Source of the DNA: Scytalidium lignicola
Lineage: Eukaryota; Ascomycota; Leotiomycetes
NCBI GenBank assembly: GCA_002812745.2
Contig: NCSJ02000110.1
Coordinates: 1-64,000, forward strand
Length of the DNA: 64,000 nt
Reading direction: 5' to 3'
Under the pieces are notes generated by a model. That model worked only from the letters and a program-made list of their open reading frames with translations, was not told where the DNA came from and did not search any database. Position numbers and translations under genes: made by a program. Below are positions 55,407-64,000 of the stretch, one piece after another (position 1 is the stretch's first letter; each line of letters begins with the position of its first letter).

Positions 55407-57536
55407 ATGATGCAACAACAACGAAGAGATGAAATTTTGGCAAAGAAGGCGAAACTTGCAGAGCTAAAGCGTCAGAGAGAGTTACGGTCCAGAGAGATCT
55501 CCGCAAATAGACAGAGCATAGGGAGTAATAGTGATGTAGGCGTGCTGCTAGATCTGATTGTACTTAAAGCTGATGGACTGTAGGTCGCTTCACCTACTCC
55601 GGGACGAGCAGATAATCGCAGAGAACTAGATAGCTTAATATCTAGTCTCGTTGGTGAGAGCAGACCAGGTTCAACTGGTCCAGGAGGCGCAGGTTCTCCA
55701 GCGGGCAGAGGAAGCCGTCCTAACAGTGTAGTAAGCGCTGGGGCCCTTAGCAATGAGACTTCCGAATTAGCAGGTCCATCGACGGTTGCTTCGGTTCCAA
55801 TTCCGCATCCCCTTTCCGTATCTACACCATTGGTTGTACACGAAGAGCCGCCATCACCAGTCAAAGAGATCTTCTCATATAGCAAGGGTGTACAGACGAG
55901 TGATGAGTGGGCACCACAGTTGTCACAGCCCCGAGCCTTTTCAGACTCGGACGATGAGGATGCTACACCTAGTCCTGTGGGGTCGCCCAGTAAACGACTG
56001 AGCAGGAGGGAACGGGAGCGAGAAGAGGAGTTGCGACAAAAGATCAAAAAGGAAATAGAGGAGGAACTGAAGGCAATAAGGGAACCAGCTTTAGATGGGC
56101 CCCTGAACTCAAATTCACAAACAGCTATGGCCAATTTCCCAGCAAGGACCCTTACAAATGAAGAGCTAAATGCTGTGGTATCCTCGGATGACTTTATGGA
56201 CTTTGTCGAGAAATCTAGCAAGGTTATAGAGAGAGCTTTGGATCAGGAGTATGATATCTTGACAGACTATGCTTTAAGCGGGGCCAATGGAATAGATGAT
56301 GATGATGCCGAAGTTGGAGGTTCTAGGCGGAGAAGAGTGAAGGAGGTTGCTCAATTTTATGATGAAAGATGGTCAAAAAAGAGAATGATAAGCGCAATTG
56401 ACTTCTCCCCTAAACAACCAGAGCTATTACTTGCTGCATACACCAAGAATCCTACAGCGCCTCATGAACCAGATGGACTTGTTCAAGTCTGGAACATGCA
56501 TCTCCATGATAGGCCAGAATTCGTCTTTCACGCTCAGTCAGATGTCTTGACTGCGAAATTCTCTCCCTTCCATCCGAATCTGATTATAGGAGGTGCTTAT
56601 AGCGGACAAGTACTCCTATGGGACAATCGAGCCAAGTCGCAACCTGTCCAAAAGACACCACTTACAGGAGCTGGCCACACCCACCCTGTCTACTCGGTTG
56701 ATATCGTTGGCACCCAAAATGCTAATAACATTATCTCCTGCTCAACTGACGGTGTTGTATGCGGCTGGACAGTGGACATGCTCTCTCAGCCTCAAGAACT
56801 CCTTATCTTGACCACACCTCCCCCAGCAAAAACCGAAGATCTGAGTCCAATATGCATGGCATTCCCACAAACAGATCCAACTTACTTCCTCGTTGGTTCT
56901 GAAGAAGGCACGATATACCCCTGCCATCGTTACGATCGTGCAGGAGCAAAAGCAGGAGTGGATCAAAGGGTCAGCTACCGCGGACATGCTGCCCCGGTCA
57001 TGTCGATGGATTTCCACCCTGCTCGAGGACCAGTAGATCTAGGAGACCTGGTCCTAACAAGCTCTCTTGATTGGAGCGTCAAGCTCTGGAAAGTACGTGC
57101 TCCAGCCGCCACTTCAACCACCGGCATGACAGGAGAGAAATTGACCGTTGCCCCGGTGCTCGATTTCACCCGTGAAGATGTCGTCTATGACGCTGCCTGG
57201 TCTCCCGTTAAACCCGGTGTCTTCTCGCTCGTTGATGGTGCTGGAAACGTTGAGGTCTGGGACATCACAGTGGAGACTGAGGTCCCAGTCGCAAAAGCTT
57301 CTCCTAGTCCACGAATCGGGGGACGAAGCATGATGACCAAGAGCTTGAACAAGGTAGCATGGGAACAAACCGAGGGCAGGCGGCTTGCAACGGGAGGTAT
57401 TGACGGCACCGTGACAATCTTCGAAGTAGGCACTGATCTTGGAGGAAAAGAGAGCGCAAGGAACGAGGAGTGGACGAACGTGAAGAAGTTAGTAGCGCGC
57501 TTGGAGGCTGCTTCGTTGACTTCCAACGGCATCTGA
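55407..57536 (+). CDS. nudI: Cytoplasmic dynein intermediate chain
   Basis: WD40 scaffold that links dynein heavy chain to light chains and dynactin; needed for nuclear and organelle movement in hyphae. 693 aa from exons 55407-55535 and 55584-57536. The 48-bp intron starts GTAGGC and ends TAG; without it the frame stops. The N-terminus (RRDEILAKKAKLAELKRQRE) is the classic charged coiled coil that binds p150Glued and NudE. A Ser/Pro/Gly-rich linker follows, then an LC8-binding-type motif KGVQTS at residues about 144-149. A second helix (RREREREEELRQKIKKE) precedes the WD40 region, which spans about 290-680 (for example VQVWNMHL, VLLWDNRAK, SVKLWKVRA, VEVWDITVE). Two ATGs in tandem at 55407; either could start. 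Confidence 0.92.
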
Positions 57537-58201
57537 ATGATGAGACCTGGGGGAAGGAGTGGGGGAAGGAGGGTGGATGGGTTTGATGGGCCATTTTTGT
57601 AGGAATAAATTCACACAGGGAAATGTTCAAAAAAAGAAATCTAGGAGATAAAGAAACAGCCTTCCTATTTGTACTGATAGAGATATATTTTTGTTTTTAC
57701 ATTCCCTCTACGGGCGTTGTTGCTGCATATACCCTAGTTTTCCAAATCATAAATTGTTTCTCTTCTTTTTTTTATCTTTTTCTTCTTTTTCTTCTTTTTT
57801 ATTATTGTAGTTGTGGTATATCAATGCTGAGATTTGTGCAGTAGATAAAGGATATGCCCCCACGCCGCGAATAGATTTTCATTACAGATCTGTGCAATTT
57901 TCGGAGACTAGGGCCTAGTGATGGAAGGGAAGACACTTAGGCACGATAATCAAAAGAGATTTCAATAAAATAAACCATTGTAGGAAAAGCTATTTATAAG
58001 AAAGTAAACCCCTATATACTATGCTGACTTTGCCGAAAGGGCTGGCGCAAACAGCTTTGATCCTTTCATATGTACAAGTAGATGAAAAAGACTCCCCTTT
58101 TGAAACCTCCTCACGATAATATCCAGCATCCATCTCACTACATTCTCCATTTTTGTTCAATTTCACTCATTTCATTTTTTCTTCTTCCTCTGGGCTCCAC
58201 A
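57537..58201. other. Convergent 3' region
   Basis: No gene. Contains T-rich tracts (57760-57805) of the dynein gene's 3' flank and the 3' end region of the cellulase gene. Confidence 0.6.
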
Positions 58202-59231
58202 TTACAGGCATTGTGAATACCAATCATTCGAGTAAGTGCAAGTTGAGCCAGAAGCGCAAACCGTAGGCCCTGTATATCCCTGACCGCCACACTGGCCATA
58301 TTTTGGAACAGTACCACCCGGGGCACTGCTGCTTGTCGTTGCAGAAGAAGTTGTGGAAGATCTTGTGGTGATACTCGAAGTTGTTAGCGAAGAAGATGTT
58401 GGTCCGCTAGAACCGCTTGTCCAAGTAGGCACAGAGGCCGGACCAGTTGGGCTCTCATTAATGGCATCGTTTGCTCGAACACAGCCTGACTTGGCTGTCA
58501 ATGCAGCTGGACATGTGACCTGTTGGAAGGTCACGCTTGGGTTGTCTGCGTTCTGGAACCAGTCGAAGCGCCAGTAGCAGCCAGGCTTGAGATGGTCAGG
58601 GAAGGCGTCACATTGCGAGCGGGATGAGATGCCGCCGTATTGTTGGCCCCAGCCTGTAGATGGAGTGCCCCATTCGGCAGTGCAACCATTGAATATACCG
58701 AAGCCTCCTCCGGGCATCTATGGGTTTAAAATGTTAGTAACCTTGAAACGGGATTTAACATAGGGCGAGAAGACGTACAGCGAGATCGAATTGGTTGGAG
58801 CCCAGGTCACCGCCAGTATTCGTACTTTGAACAATCATCTGCTTTCCAGCCACAGGTCCACTCGTAAACGTCAACTGATAACAAGCACAGCACCAGCTTG
58901 CCTCAGAACCACCAGCAATGCTGGTTGCTGCAAATCCATAGGCCAGATCTTCTGATACTGCCCATGGCGACTGATTTGAGCACATGTATGTTGAGCCGCC
59001 ATTGCAGCCAGAGACAGCGTTGTAGTTGGTGATGGGGTTGTCGTTCGCATCGCAGGAGCTCACGGGATTAGAACCACTAGCCAAAGAGGCTTTTCCAGGC
59101 CACGCGCAAGAGGCCTTGCAGCAATCCCAGTAACGGGTTGTGGTACCTGAGCCAGAGGCCTGGGCTGCCACTTGCTGGGCCTGGAGGTAGAAAGGGACAA
59201 GGGCGATGAGAGCTTTAGTTGGGAGAAGCAT
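58202..59231 (-). CDS. GH45 endoglucanase with C-terminal CBM1
   Basis: Secreted cellulase that cuts internal beta-1,4-glucan bonds. 322 aa from exons 59231-58779 and 58717-58202. Signal peptide about 1-24. The catalytic GH45 domain has the base/nucleophile region TRYWDCC with Asp36 and a dense set of paired cysteines. The catalytic acid Asp149 lies in QFDLAMPGGGFG, with the intron falling directly after the Ala codon. A Ser/Thr-rich linker (about 240-285) leads to a CBM1 ([18 protein letters not shown], then [10 protein letters not shown]) with the usual aromatic face. The in-frame start at 59297 is less likely because it lengthens the signal peptide; 59231 gives a clean secretion signal. 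Typical of plant-associated and wood- or litter-degrading ascomycetes. It stands alone, not in a CAZyme cluster. Confidence 0.93.
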
Positions 59232-60474
59232 TGCGACGGATCCTGAGCCTGAGACTTGAGAAAGCAGGATGAAAAATAATAAAAACACTTTTCTCAAAGA
59301 TCAACAGCTACTACTAGGAGATGGTAATAGCTTCGACTAACTATATCCAAACAGAGATAGTGACAAGTAAAAGACTTAATATTAAGAAAGAAAACTTACA
59401 CAAAGGGCGCGCTGTTTTCTTTTTAACCAACTTACAAAATACGCCTCATCCATCATAATCCCCCAAACTTACCCATTTTCCAGTGCAGATTTAGCTTCTT
59501 GGGATCCATCAGTTCCACAGCTGGTACTATATAATCAAAGAAACGACGGCCCGTCGAAGACGTCGGTTTCGAGCATCCGTGATTCCCTTTTGATTATCCG
59601 GGGTCCGCTAACAAGGGGCATGCAATCTATATGCGACCCCGCACGACCAGTTCCGGCATATATGAGCCGGAAAGACGTGGTTCGAGAGCCGGGTGATTAT
59701 GGATGGAGTGAAACCAAAAGAGGAGATCCAGGGGGGGTTGAGAGCAGGAAAGCGCGGAAAGAAGGGTAGGAGTGAAGCCTGTGGACCAGGGAGACGAAGG
59801 GGAGACGTCTCCATCGACGAGATCCACTATAGGAAATGGGATCCGGATCCGATAGACGACGATGGTTGAATCTTACTGAGATACGTAAGACGGCGTGTTG
59901 TTTCTGACCATGCCGACTTCCTTCATTTAAGCTCAAACAATGAAGTGGGAAGTGAGAAGGAAGCGAGCGAGGTCTCAGGAGCGCGGATGCAGGTTTTTCC
60001 TACTTGCCGGTACTTCCTACAGACCACCATCCAACACTCGAGGAGAGTCGTATTTAAGCTAATATCCCTACATATCTGACTATTGAATACCAATCTGGAT
60101 AGAGAAACAAAAGGTAGCTGTTGCTAAAACACTCGTTAAAACAAAAGTAATTCATCTTTCAAGCCACTGTTTTAGGATATCATAAACTCGCTTGGTGCAT
60201 TCCAGCTATCTGTTATAAACCAAACACAGGTAACAGACACTGAACCACAGGCTGAGAGATGGCCATACGGCAGTAGGTATATTTTAATTAAACTTCAGTG
60301 ATCAAATGATTCACTACATTACTTTTATATGCATCTATATGTATGCGTATGCGTACTTGTTACCTCTAAATAATGGTATCAACGCCGCCAACTCCGTATT
60401 ATACCAAACCGTGAAATGATTAAAATCAGCAAAATTGTATCCNAAAAAAGGTCTCCAAAACTACCAACCCTTAA
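59232..60474. other. Upstream region of the cellulase gene
   Basis: No supported gene. The minus strand near 59.6-59.9 kb has overlapping chance frames. It is expected to hold the cellulase promoter. An ACTCCGTA motif lies near 60389 and an N at 60443 beside an A run. Confidence 0.6.
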
Positions 60475-62739
60475 TTACTCAGTCGTACTCTCACTCTCCT
60501 CTTCTTCCTCTTCCTCTCCGACTTCAACTTCCAAACTACGCTCCTTCTCCCCTTCCTTGATTCTATCATCGATCCACTCCTCAACCTCCTCGCATCCATT
60601 AGGTACCACGCAGATCTCTCTCACTGCCGATGGCACCGTCTTCCACACAACTTCTTTGATTTCCTTTCCGACTTTCTCTATCACATCCATGGCCCATATA
60701 ACATCGAGATGTTCGTACTCCTCGATGATTTTAGCATGCACGACGCGAACATACGGCTCCCGTCCGTGTTCGAAGCGTCTGAGTAACTTGCGTCCATCAA
60801 CGAGATCGTCGGAGCCGCAGGCCCAGAGAGCAAATGGAGGAACATGGGTGTTATACCAGGCCGTGGTACCCTTGAGGCGATGGTGTCGATGGGTTTCCTC
60901 CCCGTGATGTTGTATATTTCGATCCACACTTGACCTTGTTAACCCATCGTGGTATTCGGTATCTTCTCCCATGAGAGAATGGTGCTCTTCCATCTCTCTC
61001 TCCTCTTCCAGTGTCTCTTCCCTCGTGGCAAGGATGCACTTCTGCTTCGCAAAACACTCTCGTCCAAGCCACCACCTCATACTCTCTGCGCTCACATACA
61101 CAGGGGCAAACTGGAACATGCGATCTCTCAATCCGCGATCCCAGCGTTCATCGCTCCAATTGAACAAGAAGCTAAACACTCGATATCCCATTACACCGTA
61201 GATCTTCCCGGGCAGGAAGCGATGCATTGTCATCATGAATGGTATGAATGCGTGGATACCAAAGACGATCCGGAAGACCGCAGGGGAGATAATGCGCATG
61301 AACTTGAAATACATCTTACCAATCAAGGGCCCGGCGTATGCTGCTGGTGCTAGAGCACAGAAAACAGTTAACTTCTCTCCTAGTTCAGGACGCTGATCTT
61401 TGGCAAGCGCAACAAAGGTCTGCGTTGTGCCTTGAGAGTGAGCTACAAGTGCAAGCTTCTCGAAACCTGTCTCGGAGAGGACTCTTGAGGTTAAGGCCGG
61501 GAGATCCATCACGCCCATTTGCCGGATATTCCATGCCCACATTCTAGGATCTGAGTAGGAGAGTATCGTGTGCTCTGGCTTGAATCCGCAGCGGTTATTG
61601 CCCAGCCAGACATCGTAGCCTGATTTGCAGAGGTAGAAGGCTAGGGAGTCATCGTCGTTGGTACAGTAAGCTCCTGCGGATTGGAGAAGACCGTGTATCA
61701 TTAGGATTGGGAATTTCTTCTTCTTGCCTGCGGCATGGGTCTCTGGTCGACTAGGTCCGTCGCCATTGAAAATATTTGGGCCTCGATGTGCTCTCTCGGA
61801 TTCAGTCGAAGGCGTGAATTCCTTCGGGTTATAGACGTGCCAAAGAGTAATAATGAAACCATCTTCAGTCTGGACCTTGAACTCTTCGATATCGAGACCT
61901 ACACGTCGGGCATAGTAAGCTACATCGCAGATTAACGGGTCCGGGCCGCCTTCGGTAGGAACGAATTGTTCCTGTCCTGCGCCATCTTCGTTGTGGTCGT
62001 CCATTCTCGTGCGTAAATTTCGTCGTGAACCTCGCTTCCTCCAGTTCCTCTGCTGCTCCTTCCGGATCTTTTTTCGGTGTTTCTCCTCGGCGTAAAACGG
62101 TCTCCTCTTATCAGGATTGCCTTTTGTAACTCTGTAGCAAAAGTTCCTGAACATTACCTTGATGCTTGTGAATCCAGCACCCAGAACAATGACGCCCAAA
62201 AATGACAAGGAAAGGAAGAATGACGAGATACGAAAGGTCAAGTATTGCAAGTCTCGTAGCACGGAAGAAGGGCCATAAAAAGGTAATGGAGGGAATAGTG
62301 GATGAGTTCTCATGGGCGGCATGGATCTCCGGAGAGAGCCTTCGGTAGGATTTTGTGGCCCATTTCCAATTGATGCTGTCGATCGTGTGCTCTCAGCAGC
62401 AGCTTCCTCTTTAGTAACGTTTTTGTCTTCTCCATCAACTTCTGCTTTCAACTCATTGAGCTCGTGCGCTTCTTCCACAGGTACGCCAGGTAATCTGCTT
62501 CCATCCCCAGTTATTATAATTGCATCTCGAGGCGTGACGAATGCGGCCTCTACAGCGGTACTGGATAAGCTGGGGTCATCTTCGGATGCAACGTAAGAAA
62601 GCTTCTCGGCCTGCTTTGCATACTTTATAGCTGCCGCTGGGGATCCCTCCGTGGCTGGCTCGGAGGATTGAGGGTCGTTCCCTGAGTTTACGGGTGCATT
62701 GGTCTTCGACCTGGGTATAATAGGGCTGACTTCACCCAT
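60475..62739 (-). CDS. Steryl ester hydrolase / acid-lipase-like membrane lipase
   Basis: Single-exon 754-aa alpha/beta hydrolase of the AB-hydrolase-lipase family, resembling yeast Yeh/Tgl1 lipases that hydrolyse steryl esters at membranes or lipid droplets. An acidic disordered N-terminus (about 1-150) is followed by one membrane segment at about 168-192 (FFLSLSFLGVIVLGAG) and a basic stretch (KHRKKIRKEQQ). The family entry block ICDVAYYARRVG is near 270. The HGLLQSAGAYC oxyanion loop is near 349, the nucleophile in VAHSQG (Ser435), the Asp near GSDDLVDG and the His in EYEHLDVIW. The C-terminus is a strongly acidic run. No partner gene nearby. The ATG at 62739 is the only good start; an N at 62770 lies upstream of it. 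Confidence 0.88.
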   Translation of the reverse strand: MGEVSPIIPRSKTNAPVNSGNDPQSSEPATEGSPAAAIKYAKQAEKLSYVASEDDPSLSSTAVEAAFVTPRDAIIITGDGSRLPGVPVEEAHELNELKAEVDGEDKNVTKEEAAAESTRSTASIGNGPQNPTEGSLRRSMPPMRTHPLFPPLPFYGPSSVLRDLQYLTFRISSFFLSLSFLGVIVLGAGFTSIKVMFRNFCYRVTKGNPDKRRPFYAEEKHRKKIRKEQQRNWRKRGSRRNLRTRMDDHNEDGAGQEQFVPTEGGPDPLICDVAYYARRVGLDIEEFKVQTEDGFIITLWHVYNPKEFTPSTESERAHRGPNIFNGDGPSRPETHAAGKKKKFPILMIHGLLQSAGAYCTNDDDSLAFYLCKSGYDVWLGNNRCGFKPEHTILSYSDPRMWAWNIRQMGVMDLPALTSRVLSETGFEKLALVAHSQGTTQTFVALAKDQRPELGEKLTVFCALAPAAYAGPLIGKMYFKFMRIISPAVFRIVFGIHAFIPFMMTMHRFLPGKIYGVMGYRVFSFLFNWSDERWDRGLRDRMFQFAPVYVSAESMRWWLGRECFAKQKCILATREETLEEEREMEEHHSLMGEDTEYHDGLTRSSVDRNIQHHGEETHRHHRLKGTTAWYNTHVPPFALWACGSDDLVDGRKLLRRFEHGREPYVRVVHAKIIEEYEHLDVIWAMDVIEKVGKEIKEVVWKTVPSAVREICVVPNGCEEVEEWIDDRIKEGEKERSLEVEVGEEEEEEESESTTE

Positions 62740-63881
62740 GGTTTTGGGGAGGGGTGAATGTCTGGGGCGNCGCAGCTTGTTACCGCGGGGCGTTTCTAGA
62801 TGCCGGCATCGACATTACCGCTGCCAATACTCCGTACAATAGGAGTGGATGTCGAAACCGTGGAGATGAAAAGGCAAGAAGAAAGTACGTTCTCAAGCGG
62901 TCATTAAAATTTTCATAAATCCGAGTGCGACTGGACAGAGGATAAAGTAAGCATTNGGGGGGATAAAATGATAATTATACGTCACATATCCTGGAGGTGG
63001 TGGGTGTCCAAGAATCGGGGATCGAGTGGCAGTGCAACCAGATCGCTGAATCGCTGGACGCAGGGCCGTTTCTCGGGCTTTTGCGGCGCCATTTCCAGCG
63101 CTATGGCACGACTCGTCATGCCCGTAACGGGCTCTTCCAAAGTCATTCCCAGCGTCGTTCATTGGAAGCCGTTCAACATCAACATCCGCCACCATTACGA
63201 CCGGGGAAATCTCAGGAACCGTCGATCCTCCTCAGATCAAACTTCGTTACTCGTTGAGAATCTCATCTCTCTCATTTCCTAGGAAATCAAGGTTACCACA
63301 GCTACTAAAAATAAAATAAACTCCTTTCTTCACTCTCCCATCTGAAGATTTTGAGAGTGAGGTGTTTGTTTTGTCGTCTCAGGATCACCAACACCACAAG
63401 AGATAACTATCTGGATCTCGACATATGATCGCCTGACGAGACGAAGCGGTGAGGGTGTATCATGAGGACCTGCATTCGAAGATCGGTGTGCAGCACATGC
63501 AAAGATCGCCTGTCATGAGGGAAATATATCGCATCAAGGTGGGAGGTTAGAGATTGTTGTCCTGCTCCTTCTGTTCCTCCTCTCTATTAAGAGTTGCCTT
63601 TTTCGGGATTTGTTAAGAGATCCTTATTCCTTAACGCATTGAATCTTGATGTCTCCTTGCGTCATTGCGTTATGGCATATATAATGAGAATCAAATAATA
63701 TAATATCCAATAATAGCAGACTACTTTGCATCAACAAATGACAAATAGGGATAGAGATGGACGTTCATCCCATGAATCAAGCGGACATCCAAAAATTAAT
63801 ACTGATACCGTACTGTATTTGCCATCAAGAGGAATGATCGAGATCTAATCTAGTCAAGTGTCAAGCAACGCCGTTTTTGTC
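62740..63881. other. Intergenic at the right end
   Basis: No supported gene. Opposing open frames near 62.9-63.3 kb are unsupported. Contains ACTCCGTA near 62829, TACTGTA near 63816, and Ns at 62770 and 62956. Confidence 0.55.
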
Positions 63882-64000
63882 TTAGATCGAACTCGGGAAG
63901 CACATCCTCGGCACCAAACCCTTTTCATCCAAGTTGCTCTCCACGAACCACGAAGCCGAGGCCCGACTAAGCTCGACCTCGCAAGACTGTAAATTACAAA
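63882..64000 (-). CDS. C-terminal exon of an unidentified gene, cut by the window edge
   Basis: On - the sequence runs open from the window edge, with a possible CAG acceptor at 63988-63987, to a TAA at 63884-63882. It gives 34 residues after that acceptor, ending LDEKGLVPRMCFPSSI. Codon quality and conserved-looking residues argue for a real last exon. The frame also stays open without the splice. I do not recognise the protein. The following 60 bp are AT-rich, like a 3' UTR. Confidence 0.45.
   Translation of the reverse strand, partial: CNLQSCEVELSRASASWFVESNLDEKGLVPRMCFPSSI

Noticed and set aside
62893..63282. Opposing open frames near the right end
   Set aside because: Mutually overlapping, no homology signs; one contains an N.

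Overview
The window is nuclear DNA of a filamentous ascomycete. Introns are short (about 47-230 bp) with GT..AG borders and CTRAC/CTAAC-type branch sites. Gene spacing is loose, and the gene set is typical of Pezizomycotina: a HET-domain gene, a GH45 cellulase with a CBM1, and Kre9-like GPI wall proteins. The overall style suggests Leotiomycetes, but that is an inference. I see no bacterial operons, CRISPR array, tRNA or rRNA.

Layout. 1-5.5 kb is mostly intergenic, with one possible 106-aa gene. 5.5-11.25 kb holds an unknown 189-aa protein, LSM2 (U6 snRNP) and PSO2/SNM1 (crosslink repair), all on +. 11.25-17.5 kb is a 6.2-kb gene-poor stretch crowded with TACTGTA/TACAGTA motifs. It leads to a PHS-type MFS transporter (17.5-19.7 kb). 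A CYP52-clan P450 (20.9-22.9 kb), a TPA1-type dioxygenase (-), an orphan kinase-fold protein (+) and a class-V aminotransferase-like gene (27.6-29.1 kb) follow. The last has a GC-AG intron and a frameshift at a run of nine G. An unknown 302-aa protein precedes a small accessory island: a HET-ankyrin gene (31.5-33.1 kb) followed by a decayed, stop-broken coding remnant. Next come an acyl-protein-thioesterase-like hydrolase and two Kre9-like GPI wall-protein genes in tandem orientation. From 43.8 to 54.95 kb all genes lie on -: a Rad53-type kinase with two FHA regions, an unknown Cys-rich protein, STT3 and ATP synthase subunit e. A divergent promoter separates subunit e from the dynein intermediate chain (+). 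The right end carries a GH45-CBM1 endoglucanase and a steryl-ester-hydrolase-like lipase (both -). The C-terminal exon of another - gene reaches the window edge.

How the genes work together. Most are unlinked housekeeping genes (splicing, DNA repair and checkpoint, N-glycosylation, mitochondrial ATP synthase, dynein). PSO2 and the Rad53-like kinase both serve the DNA-damage response but lie 36 kb apart. The wall proteins, cellulase, lipase and P450 fit a plant-associated or saprotrophic life. I found no clear biosynthetic cluster and no convincing new multi-gene system. The most unusual spots are the HET-ankyrin/decayed-element island, the motif-dense gene desert, the orphan kinase and the aminotransferase gene with two gene-model anomalies. 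Eighteen single N bases, mostly beside homopolymers, mean that homopolymer frameshifts should be treated with caution.
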